NCBI GenBank assembly: GCA_905236925.1
Contig: CAJOQS010000085.1
Span: forward strand, 1-5,489
Direction of reading: 5' to 3'
Source: an uncultured Lachnospiraceae bacterium
Lineage (GTDB): Bacteria > Bacillota > Clostridia > Lachnospirales > Lachnospiraceae
DNA: 5,489 nucleotides
The number at the start of each line of letters is the position of its first letter. The first letter of the stretch is position 1. Shown here piece after piece: positions 1-5,489 of the stretch. Position numbers and translations under genes: made by a program. Under the pieces are notes generated by a model, which saw only the letters and a list, made by a program, of their open reading frames with translations, was not told the DNA's origin and did not search any database.

Positions 1-225
1 CAGGTGAGCGTGATCGGCTTCGATGACACTATACTGGCGCAGTACTACAGGCCGGGACTTACGACCATCCATTCCCCGGTCGTTGAGCTCGGAAGCAAGA
101 GCGCAACGGAGGTCATACGTCTGGTGCGCCGTGAAGGAGCCGACGAGGGAACCAGTATCCGCCTGAAGCCGGAGCTGGTGCTCCGCGAGTCATGCAGACT
201 GGTACAGCAGGACGGAAGGAATTGA
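1..225 (+). CDS. LacI-family transcriptional regulator, C-terminal end (5' partial)
   Basis: The frame is open from base 1 and ends at TGA 223-225, giving the last 74 residues of a LacI/GalR-type repressor; about 260 N-terminal residues, including the helix-turn-helix and most of the sugar-binding core, lie outside the window. The visible part has the family's closing pattern: VSVIGFDD near the left edge, then a 'TTIHSPVVELG' segment, a helix (residues about 31-45) and a terminal 'LKPELVLRESC' strand, as in periplasmic-binding-protein-like sensor domains. GTG at position 4 is an internal valine, not a start. The next gene begins two bases after the stop, so regulator and enzymes are almost certainly one transcript. 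By analogy with the family, it probably represses this operon, its own gene included, until a sugar binds. The effector cannot be read from this fragment, and any operator would lie upstream of the window. Confidence 0.9.
   Translation, partial: QVSVIGFDDTILAQYYRPGLTTIHSPVVELGSKSATEVIRLVRREGADEGTSIRLKPELVLRESCRLVQQDGRN
214..220 (+). promoter_or_regulatory. Ribosome binding site that fixes the phosphorylase start
   Basis: GGAAGGA sits seven bases before ATG 228, inside the last codons of the regulator gene. The same reading frame stays open upstream to an ATG at 192, but that codon has no comparable site at the right distance and lies further inside the regulator gene. This favours 228 as the real start and suggests translational coupling between regulator and enzyme. 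Confidence 0.75.
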
Positions 226-227
226 AA

Positions 228-2687
228 ATGGGATACAGATTTACGGACAATAACGGAACCTTTGAGATGGAAAATGCGGATGCGAACTCGTATCTGTATT
301 TTCCTCTTTGCAATGAAGCGGGTCTTAAGGGCTGCGTAACTCCCCTGCTTGGGGGAGATCTGATGCTCGACCAGAACCGTTTCGTGCTGCAGCCGACAAG
401 TGTTTCGGACCTGCATAACAACAAGAGCACAAGGAACTTCTGGCTGCGCTTTGATGACGGAACGTTAAGATCCGCGACAGGAGCATCCGTCTGGCAGCGC
501 GCGGAACGTGCGGAAGGTATAACCGTCCGCGCGGGACTTCTGTGGCATGAGACCGAAACACTGATACACCACGGGGATGCTCTCATACGATCGGATGTTT
601 TGACCTTCATCCCCGTTGACGCAACTACAGCGCAGATAATCAGGGTCAGACTTAAAAACGAGGGGAATACCGCGATAGGGTTCGAACCCTGTGCGGTCGT
701 GCCGCTTTACGGAAGGTCGGCCGTCAACCTGAGGGACCACAGGCATGTAACGAGCCTGCTCCACCGTGTCTCCACCGAAGAATACGGAGTGAGGCTTAAG
801 CCGACATTGAGCTTTGACGAGAGAGGCCATCTCAAGAACCGCACGGAATATTTTGTGCTGGGCTGCGATGAAAAAGGCGGCGCGCCCGCGGCATTCCTTC
901 CCGGAACCGATGACATCATCGGAGAGGGAGGAGATTATGAACTGCCGCTTGGACTGATGGGCGGAAGGCTCTCAGACAGGGGAGTGCCCGCCGGAACAAA
1001 ACGCGAAGGAGAGGAAGCCGCAGGCGGCCTGATATTTGAAAAGAAAGTCCTGAGTCCCGGAGAGAGCACGGATTATCTGCTGTTTATCGGAGCAAGGGAA
1101 GAGGACAATGAATATAATTCAGCAGAGGCTGTACTCGAACGCTTCGGAAGCAGCGAAAGGATCGATGAGGCACTGGAGGCTAACAGAGTCTTCTGGCTTG
1201 AAAAGGCACGCGCGGGGCTGCCCTGTGTGCGTGAAGAAGAGGAAGAGCCCGACAGATACAACTTCATGCTGTGGGTGGCCGCGGAGCCTGTAATGCGCAG
1301 GATATTCGGATGCTCGTTCCTTCCGTACCATGACTACGGAAAGGGAGGCAGAGGCTGGAGGGATCTGTGGCAGGATTGTCTTGCCCTGATGCTTTCGGGA
1401 CCCGAACAGGTCAGGGATCTTCTGATCAACAATTTCGCAGGCGTACGCGCCGACGGAACCAATGCGACGATCATAGGCAGCAGGCCGGGAGAATTCATAG
1501 CTGACAGAAACGGCATAGCAAGGGTATGGATGGATCACGGAGTATGGCCGTGGATCACGATGAGGCTGTATATCGAGCTTTCGGGAGATACCGGTGTGCT
1601 CGATACCGAGCAGTACTATTTTAAGGACAGGCTGTGCATGAGGGCGCGGGGGACCGATGACGGGGAGTATGCTCCCGGTGAGACTCCTACGACCCTTCTT
1701 CGGGATGCCGGGGGTCAGGCCTATAAGGGCACTGTGCTCGAGCATATCCTGATGATGCATCTGACTGCGGCCTGCGATGTCGGAGAGCACGGGAACATGC
1801 TCCTTCGCGGAGCGGACTGGAACGACGCTCTCGATATGGCCGACAAAAAGGGCGAAAGCGTGGCATTTACCGCAGCCTATGCCGGAAATCTGAGGACCCT
1901 TGCGGAAGAAATGAACAGAAGACCGGGGAGCAGCAGGATACTTGAGGAGCTTTCCGTGCTCCTTGACGGACTGTACGCTATATGCAAGGACCGCACAGCT
2001 TCTGATCACGCTTCAAGGAAACGCGGGATTCTTGAGGATTACTGCCGGAAAGTCAGACACACGGTATCGGGAAGAACCGTGGAGATCAGCAACAGTGAGC
2101 TTGCCGTAAAGCTTGATGCCATTGCCGATTCGATAATGGCGGATATCCGGGAAAATGAGATCATGAAGGAAGGCGATCTTTCATGGTTCAACGGCTATTA
2201 CGATAATGAGGGCAGGCCTGCGGAAAGCCTTAAGGACGGAAGGCTCATGCTGACGGGCGCGGTATTTGCGCTGATGTCGGGGACCGCACAGGACGGTATC
2301 ATCGACGGTATGATAAGATCAGCGGAAAAATACCTTTTCCGCGGGGATATAGGAGGCTTCAGGCTCAATACCCGTTTTGAGAACGAGGAATACTACGCAC
2401 ATAACATGGGCAGGATGTTCGGCTTCGCATACGGGAGCAAGGAAAACGGCGCGGTATTCTGCCACATGGCGGTAATGTACGCATACGCGCTTCTGATACG
2501 CGGACGCAGGGCGGAGGCTGACAGGGTCATCGACTGCCTTATCGGGCAGAGCATGGATTTTGAAAAGGCACGCATATATCCCGGAATACCGGAGTATTTT
2601 GACATTAACGGACGCGGAATGTATCCGTATCTTACAGGCGCGGCAAGCTGGCTGCTGCTGTATTATTACAGAAGGAGGAAGGTCTGA
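228..2687 (+). CDS. Clan GH-Q inverting glycoside phosphorylase (GH94-like, probably GH161 type)
   Basis: Predicted 819-residue cytoplasmic enzyme with no signal peptide. Clan GH-Q enzymes cleave a beta-glucosidic bond with inorganic phosphate, inverting to alpha-glucose 1-phosphate. Visible marks: an N-terminal beta-sandwich region (about 1-310), a helical linker, an (alpha/alpha)6 barrel (about 345-780) and a short C-terminal strand region. RDLWQD at 378-383 matches the sugar-binding R-D-x-x-Q-D of GH94. ADWND ends at D533, the position of the general acid. ENGAVFCH (H746) and LTG (T803-G804) match the phosphate-binding His and Thr-Gly of cellobiose phosphorylase, which favours phosphorolysis over hydrolysis. 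The N-terminus (YFPLCNEAG, DLHNNKSTRNFW) is unlike classical cellobiose or laminaribiose phosphorylases. From memory it resembles proteins often labelled cellobiose phosphorylase that I associate with GH161 beta-1,3-glucan phosphorylases; this assignment is an inference. The stop overlaps the GH30 start by one base. The fold and phosphorylase class are firm, the substrate is not. Confidence 0.85.
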   Translation: MGYRFTDNNGTFEMENADANSYLYFPLCNEAGLKGCVTPLLGGDLMLDQNRFVLQPTSVSDLHNNKSTRNFWLRFDDGTLRSATGASVWQRAERAEGITVRAGLLWHETETLIHHGDALIRSDVLTFIPVDATTAQIIRVRLKNEGNTAIGFEPCAVVPLYGRSAVNLRDHRHVTSLLHRVSTEEYGVRLKPTLSFDERGHLKNRTEYFVLGCDEKGGAPAAFLPGTDDIIGEGGDYELPLGLMGGRLSDRGVPAGTKREGEEAAGGLIFEKKVLSPGESTDYLLFIGAREEDNEYNSAEAVLERFGSSERIDEALEANRVFWLEKARAGLPCVREEEEEPDRYNFMLWVAAEPVMRRIFGCSFLPYHDYGKGGRGWRDLWQDCLALMLSGPEQVRDLLINNFAGVRADGTNATIIGSRPGEFIADRNGIARVWMDHGVWPWITMRLYIELSGDTGVLDTEQYYFKDRLCMRARGTDDGEYAPGETPTTLLRDAGGQAYKGTVLEHILMMHLTAACDVGEHGNMLLRGADWNDALDMADKKGESVAFTAAYAGNLRTLAEEMNRRPGSSRILEELSVLLDGLYAICKDRTASDHASRKRGILEDYCRKVRHTVSGRTVEISNSELAVKLDAIADSIMADIRENEIMKEGDLSWFNGYYDNEGRPAESLKDGRLMLTGAVFALMSGTAQDGIIDGMIRSAEKYLFRGDIGGFRLNTRFENEEYYAHNMGRMFGFAYGSKENGAVFCHMAVMYAYALLIRGRRAEADRVIDCLIGQSMDFEKARIYPGIPEYFDINGRGMYPYLTGAASWLLLYYYRRRKV
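2672..2678 (+). promoter_or_regulatory. Strong ribosome binding site of the GH30 gene
   Basis: AAGGAGG, a near-perfect Shine-Dalgarno sequence, lies eight bases before ATG 2687 and inside the last codons of the phosphorylase gene. Together with the TGATG stop/start overlap (2685-2689) it indicates coupled and probably high translation of the GH30 enzyme, and it supports 2687 over the internal ATG at 2765. Confidence 0.85.
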
Positions 2688-4000
2688 TGAAGGCTTATAT
2701 CACGGATTACTCAATGAACTGTTTCTGGAAGGAAATGCCCGAACCGGAAAAGGGCGGGGACGCCATGCGCACGGTTCGTATCTACAGAGACTGCAAATAT
2801 CAGACGATCCGCGGCTTCGGAGGCGCGTTCACTCAGAGCAGCGGCTATAACTTCGGGAAGCTTCCCGCGGAAAAGCAGAAGAGCTTTATCGGGGATTATT
2901 TCTCAGAAAACGGACTCAATTACAATCTCGGACGTGTTCATATAAACAGCTGTGATTTTGCACTGGGCAATTATACGTATCTTAAGGACGCGGATTCTCA
3001 GGAGGACGAGTTCGATATCTCGATCGACGAGAAGTACATCCTTCCGATGATCGAAGAAGCCGCAAAATACGGCGAGACAGAGCTTCTGGCATCACCCTGG
3101 AGCCCGCCGGCGTATATGAAGACGAACGGGGATATGAACCACGGCGGAAAGCTCATTAAAGATTTTTACGGTAAATGGGCGAGATATATGGTAAGATATG
3201 TGCAGGAGTTTAGAAAGCGCGGCGCGAATATCACGATGATCACCGTGCAGAATGAACCCGAGGCAGTGCAGACATGGGACTCTTGCATCTACACCGCGGG
3301 TGAGGAGGGCGAATTCGCGGCCTCCTTCCTCGGACCGGAGCTCGAGAAGGCCGGACTGTCGGATGTGAAGCTGTTTGTGTGGGATCACAACAAGGAGATA
3401 CTGTATGACCGCGCGAAGGGAGCGATGAGCGTTCCCGGTGCGGACAGATATATCGGAGGCTTTGCCTTCCACTGGTATACAGGAGACCATTTTGACGCTG
3501 TGAGACTTACACAGGAGGCGTTTCCGGGCAAGGAGCTGATCTTCACCGAGGGCTGTGTCGAATACAGCCGTTTTACGGACTCCAACGAGGTCGGAAAGGC
3601 GGAGATGTATGCCCATGACATGATCGGAAACCTGAACGCCGGAGCGACGGGAATTATCGACTGGAACCTGCTTCTTGACGCGCAGGGAGGCCCCAACCAT
3701 GTCGGGAACTTCTGTGCTGCACCCGTTATGTGCAGTGAAGCATTCGATGACTATGAGAAGCGTCTCAGCTATTACTACATAGGGCACTTCAGCCGGTATA
3801 TCCGCAAGGGGGCAAAGAGGCTCGCAACATCGAGGTTTTCGGACAGCGTCGAGATCGCAGCCTTTGAGAATCCCGACGGAAGCACCGCTGCGGTACTGAT
3901 GAACAGGACCGGCAGCGACAACCGCTTCTGCCTCACGGACGGAGCCGAAGGGCATTTCATCACGCTTCCTGCGCACAGCATTGTGACAGTGATCATCTGA
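2687..4000 (+). CDS. Intracellular GH30 family beta-glycosidase (glucosylceramidase-like fold)
   Basis: 437-residue retaining glycoside hydrolase of clan GH-A, complete for the family. Conserved blocks run in order: GFGGAFT (43-49), GRVHINSCDF (82-91), ASPWSPPAYMKTNG (135-148), QNEPE with acid/base E190, WDHN (232-235), FHWY (261-264) and FTEG with nucleophile E288. A (beta/alpha)8 barrel is followed by the C-terminal beta-sandwich (about 375-437). The motifs fit the glucosylceramidase / beta-1,6-glucanase side of GH30 (subfamilies 1-3) rather than the glucuronoxylanase subfamily 8. The N-terminus is polar with no signal peptide or membrane segment, so it acts in the cytoplasm on imported material. 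Being translationally coupled to a beta-glucoside phosphorylase, it may remove beta-1,6-linked glucose branches or other beta-glucosyl or beta-xylosyl caps so the phosphorylase can proceed; that role is inferred. Family and catalytic residues are well supported; the exact substrate is open. Confidence 0.9.
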   Translation: MKAYITDYSMNCFWKEMPEPEKGGDAMRTVRIYRDCKYQTIRGFGGAFTQSSGYNFGKLPAEKQKSFIGDYFSENGLNYNLGRVHINSCDFALGNYTYLKDADSQEDEFDISIDEKYILPMIEEAAKYGETELLASPWSPPAYMKTNGDMNHGGKLIKDFYGKWARYMVRYVQEFRKRGANITMITVQNEPEAVQTWDSCIYTAGEEGEFAASFLGPELEKAGLSDVKLFVWDHNKEILYDRAKGAMSVPGADRYIGGFAFHWYTGDHFDAVRLTQEAFPGKELIFTEGCVEYSRFTDSNEVGKAEMYAHDMIGNLNAGATGIIDWNLLLDAQGGPNHVGNFCAAPVMCSEAFDDYEKRLSYYYIGHFSRYIRKGAKRLATSRFSDSVEIAAFENPDGSTAAVLMNRTGSDNRFCLTDGAEGHFITLPAHSIVTVII

Positions 4001-4013
4001 TACGGTAGGACTG

Positions 4014-4039
4014 CGCGCTGCTATATCTAAAAAAGCGCG
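4014..4039 (+). promoter_or_regulatory. GC-rich hairpin just before the CYTH ribosome binding site
   Basis: CGCGCT (4014-4019) and AGCGCG (4034-4039) are perfect inverted repeats around a 14-base A/T-rich loop. The hairpin ends one base before the AAGGAG of the next gene. No T-run follows, so it is not a terminator. It could shield the transcript end after GH30 or lower translation of the CYTH gene. With only six pairs, chance cannot be ruled out. Confidence 0.35.
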
Positions 4040-4040
4040 A

Positions 4041-4046
4041 AAGGAG
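4041..4046 (+). promoter_or_regulatory. Ribosome binding site deciding a TTG start
   Basis: AAGGAG lies 12 bases before TTG 4059. No in-frame ATG or GTG lies between it and the conserved N-terminal CYTH motif, so TTG is the only credible start. The spacing is longer than the usual 5-9 bases, which together with TTG predicts weak translation. Confidence 0.6.
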
Positions 4047-4058
4047 TATCGTTTCAAA

Positions 4059-4616
4059 TTGGAAATAGAGAAAAAACTGCTGCTCGTAAGGCTGCCGGGA
4101 GACCTCGGAGCTTACGAGAAAAAGGAGATAGAGCAGGGCTACCTCTGTACAAGCCCTACGCTGAGAATCAGAAAGAGCAACGACGACTACATCCTCACCT
4201 ACAAGAAAAAAGCGGAGAAAGCCTCAAAGGACGGAACCATCTGCAATACCGAGATCGAAGCTGAGCTGGACGAGGCGGCGTATCTCCATCTTAAGGAGAA
4301 GCTTGATGCCCCGCCTCTTTCTAAGACCAGGTATATCATCCCTTTGGGAACCTGCGGTGAGCTGTGCCCCGGAGTATGCGAAGAGGACGCCGGAAAGGCG
4401 CTTAAGGCTGAACTGGATGTATTTCACGGACATCTTGAAGGACTTGTCTACACTGAAGTCGAATTCCCGAGCGTGGATGCTGCGGAGCGTTTCGTGAAGC
4501 CCGACTGGATCGGCGAAGACGTTTCCGCAGACAGAAGGCTCAGGAACTCGCATCTGGCGGAGCTTACGGATGCGGGTACGCTTGCCGACCTTATAGCCAA
4601 GAGCCCGAAAATATAA
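4059..4616 (+). CDS. CYTH-domain protein (triphosphate tunnel metalloenzyme, putative tripolyphosphatase)
   Basis: 185-residue single-domain protein of the CYTH superfamily, which binds triphosphate-containing substrates with metal ions inside a beta-barrel tunnel. It begins with the signature ExExK (E2, E4, K6) at the very N-terminus, which supports the TTG start. Other expected tunnel residues follow: RIR (R36, R38), ILTYKKK (45-51), TEIEAEL, KTRYIIPLG, AELDVFHG, YTEVEFPS and a late D-R-R-L-R-N-S-x-L-A segment. Characterised clostridial and enterobacterial relatives hydrolyse inorganic tripolyphosphate; others are thiamine-triphosphatases or class IV adenylate cyclases. The sequence alone does not tell which applies here. 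It has no signal peptide or membrane segment. It follows GH30 by 58 bases with no terminator or clear promoter between them and is followed by a terminator, so it is probably the last gene of the sugar operon. A functional link to the sugar genes is not evident and may be fortuitous. Confidence 0.85.
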   Translation: MEIEKKLLLVRLPGDLGAYEKKEIEQGYLCTSPTLRIRKSNDDYILTYKKKAEKASKDGTICNTEIEAELDEAAYLHLKEKLDAPPLSKTRYIIPLGTCGELCPGVCEEDAGKALKAELDVFHGHLEGLVYTEVEFPSVDAAERFVKPDWIGEDVSADRRLRNSHLAELTDAGTLADLIAKSPKI

Positions 4617-4626
4617 GAATTATGCC

Positions 4627-4664
4627 TGCTGCCTGCGGTGATGCCGGGGGCAGCAACTTTTTTT
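4627..4664 (+). terminator. Rho-independent terminator after the CYTH gene
   Basis: TGCTGCC (4627-4633) pairs perfectly with GGCAGCA (4649-4655); CGG (4636-4638) and CCG (4644-4646) can add three inner pairs. A run of seven T (4658-4664) follows after two bases. It starts ten bases past the CYTH stop. There is no T-run on the other side, so it works for + strand transcripts only, closing the operon and isolating asnA. Confidence 0.88.
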
Positions 4665-4690
4665 GAAAAAAACTTGCAGGATCGGGGCTT

Positions 4691-4709
4691 TTATGTAAAA
4701 ATTACATAA
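4691..4709 (+). promoter_or_regulatory. Perfect 19-base operator-like inverted repeat upstream of asnA
   Basis: TTATGTAA (4691-4698), AAA spacer, TTACATAA (4702-4709): two perfect 8-base arms around three bases. Size and symmetry fit a site for a dimeric regulator. Its right arm overlaps the best -35 candidate for asnA, the place where a repressor would block polymerase. The regulator is unknown. A/T-rich palindromes do arise by chance, but eight of eight matches in a promoter region is notable. Confidence 0.55.
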
Positions 4710-4727
4710 TAATGGTTTTTGTATAAA
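4701..4727 (+). promoter_or_regulatory. Candidate sigma-70-type promoter of asnA
   Basis: TATAAA (4722-4727) matches the -10 consensus at five of six bases. ATTACA (4701-4706), four of six to TTGACA, lies 15 bases upstream, slightly short of the 17 optimum. Transcription would start near 4734, about 30 bases before the asnA ATG. An A/T-rich block with T7 and A7 runs (4658-4672) lies further upstream. A weaker alternative pairs TTGCAG (4674-4679) with TAAAAA (4696-4701). Some promoter must lie here because the previous unit is terminated. Confidence 0.45.
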
Positions 4728-4728
4728 T

Positions 4729-4742
4729 GTGCCCGCGGGCAC
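4729..4742 (+). promoter_or_regulatory. Perfect 14-base GC-rich palindrome before the asnA ribosome binding site
   Basis: GTGCCCGCGGGCAC reads identically on both strands. It lies directly after the TATAAA and just before the purine-rich GGAAGGTTAGGG (4744-4755) that serves asnA. If transcription starts near 4734 the palindrome straddles the start site and would act as DNA. If transcription starts further upstream it could fold in RNA as five G-C-rich pairs with a four-base loop next to the ribosome site. Confidence 0.45.
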
Positions 4743-4762
4743 CGGAAGGTTAGGGAAAAAGA

Positions 4763-5489
4763 ATGGCTAAACTGACTATACCGGAAAAATACGATTCCGG
4801 CCTCGATATCAAGGAAACCCAGCATGCGATCAAGTATATCAAGGATCATTTCGAGAGGCAGCTTGCGAAGCAGCTCAATCTGACACGTGTTTCGGCACCT
4901 CTGTTCGTTACGCCCGAATCGGGTCTGAACGATAACCTGAACGGAGTGGAGCGCCCCGTAGGCTTCGATATTCAGGACCTCGGAGGCAAGAAGGTCGAGG
5001 TAGTTCATTCCCTCGCAAAATGGAAGAGAATGGCCTTAAAAACCTACGGCTTCGGCTACGGCGAAGGCCTTTATACCGATATGACCGCTATCAGGCGCGA
5101 TGAGGAGCTCGACAACCTTCATTCGATCTACGTCGACCAGTGGGACTGGGAGAAGGTCATCTTAAAGGACGAGCGCAATGTCGAGACTCTGAAATATGTC
5201 GTAAGGCGCATATTCCAGGCCCTTAAGGACACCGAGCACTACATTGCTGACAAGTATCCCTTCATCGGCGAGATCCTTCCCGACGAGATCACCTTTGTGA
5301 CCACCCAGGAGCTTGAGAACATGTACCCGAATGACACTCCGAAGGAGCGCGAGAACAAGATCGCGCGTCTTAAGAGGGCTGTATTCCTCATGCAGATCGG
5401 AGGTCCCCTCGCTTCGGGAGAGAAGCACGACGGACGTGCTCCCGACTATGACGACTGGAGCCTGAACGGTGACATCATCGTATATTATC
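4763..5489 (+). CDS. asnA: Aspartate--ammonia ligase AsnA (3' partial)
   Basis: ATG 4763 follows AGGG (4752-4755) at seven bases, and the frame stays open to the window edge: 242 codons of a protein usually about 330-340 residues long. AsnA makes asparagine from aspartate, ammonia and ATP in the cytoplasm, releasing AMP and pyrophosphate, and has a class II aminoacyl-tRNA-synthetase-like fold. The match to E. coli AsnA is clear from memory: VVHSLAKWKR (80-89), GEGLYTDM (100-107), SIYVDQWDWE (121-130), RAPDYDDWS and LNGDI. The active-site residues D46, R100 and Q116 of the E. coli enzyme correspond to D57, R111 and Q126 here, all conserved. The short insert E. coli carries between DDWS and LNGD is absent, consistent with a Firmicute form. 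The last roughly 90-100 residues lie outside the window. The gene has its own promoter region and is functionally separate from the sugar operon. The short leader holds no recognisable T-box. Confidence 0.96.
   Translation, partial: MAKLTIPEKYDSGLDIKETQHAIKYIKDHFERQLAKQLNLTRVSAPLFVTPESGLNDNLNGVERPVGFDIQDLGGKKVEVVHSLAKWKRMALKTYGFGYGEGLYTDMTAIRRDEELDNLHSIYVDQWDWEKVILKDERNVETLKYVVRRIFQALKDTEHYIADKYPFIGEILPDEITFVTTQELENMYPNDTPKERENKIARLKRAVFLMQIGGPLASGEKHDGRAPDYDDWSLNGDIIVYY

Noticed and set aside
4..225. A small stand-alone gene starting at GTG 4
   Set aside because: The sequence is the characteristic C-terminal end of a LacI-family protein and the frame is open to the window edge, so it is a truncated view of a larger gene.
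192..227. Upstream ATG extending the phosphorylase by 12 residues
   Set aside because: It overlaps the regulator gene by 34 bases with no suitable ribosome site, while ATG 228 has GGAAGGA at seven bases.
1119..2009. Long open frame on the minus strand (296 codons) inside the phosphorylase gene
   Set aside because: It is antisense to a gene with clear catalytic motifs. The translation resembles no family I recognise, and long antisense frames are common in GC-rich coding DNA.
3092..4057. Minus-strand open frame (321 codons) opposite GH30
   Set aside because: It lies almost wholly opposite a well-conserved GH30 gene, has no recognisable domain, and is best explained as a codon-bias shadow.
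4658..4672. T7-G-A7 run as a bidirectional terminator
   Set aside because: On the minus strand no GC-rich stem lies next to the run, so it only serves the + strand terminator and perhaps adds A/T-rich DNA upstream of the asnA promoter.
4617..4762. T-box or other riboswitch controlling asnA
   Set aside because: The gap is only 146 bases, its hairpin with T-run belongs to the preceding gene, and I find no T-box AGGGTGG-like conserved block.
4691..5008. Minus-strand open frame covering the asnA start and upstream region
   Set aside because: The overlapping + strand frame is unmistakably AsnA. The minus frame runs through palindromic, A/T-rich regulatory DNA and shows no domain.

Overview
The window looks like a chromosomal segment of a fairly GC-rich anaerobic Firmicute, most likely a gut or rumen Clostridia (Lachnospiraceae-like) bacterium. 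That placement is inferred from the type of sugar-utilisation genes, strong AGGAGG-type ribosome binding sites, a TTG start, the short Firmicute-style AsnA and the overall protein flavour. There is no rRNA or other direct taxonomic marker. All genes are on the + strand and packed tightly.

Left part (1-4000): a carbohydrate catabolic operon. It opens with the C-terminal end of a LacI-family transcriptional repressor (1-225). Two bases later comes an 819-residue inverting glycoside phosphorylase of clan GH-Q (228-2687; GH94-like, probably GH161 type). Its stop codon overlaps the start of a 437-residue cytoplasmic GH30 beta-glycosidase (2687-4000). The likely scheme is that the regulator senses a sugar, GH30 trims imported oligosaccharides inside the cell, and the phosphorylase cleaves beta-glucosidic bonds with phosphate to give glucose 1-phosphate. 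A beta-glucan fragment is the best guess for the substrate, but this is not proven. No transporter or phosphoglucomutase lies in the window.

Middle (4001-4664): a CYTH-domain protein (tripolyphosphatase / adenylate-cyclase-IV superfamily) with a TTG start. It sits 58 bases after the GH30 gene with no terminator between them, so it is probably read from the same transcript. A good rho-independent terminator follows it and closes the unit.

Right part (4665-5489): a roughly 100-base regulatory region with two perfect inverted repeats and a plausible promoter, then the first 242 codons of asnA (ammonia-dependent aspartate--ammonia ligase), cut by the window end. No RNA genes, mobile elements, CRISPR arrays or long repeats were seen. 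Nothing is clearly a new system. The most interesting items are the phosphorylase/GH30 pair, whose substrate cannot be read from the sequence, and the double palindrome in front of asnA.
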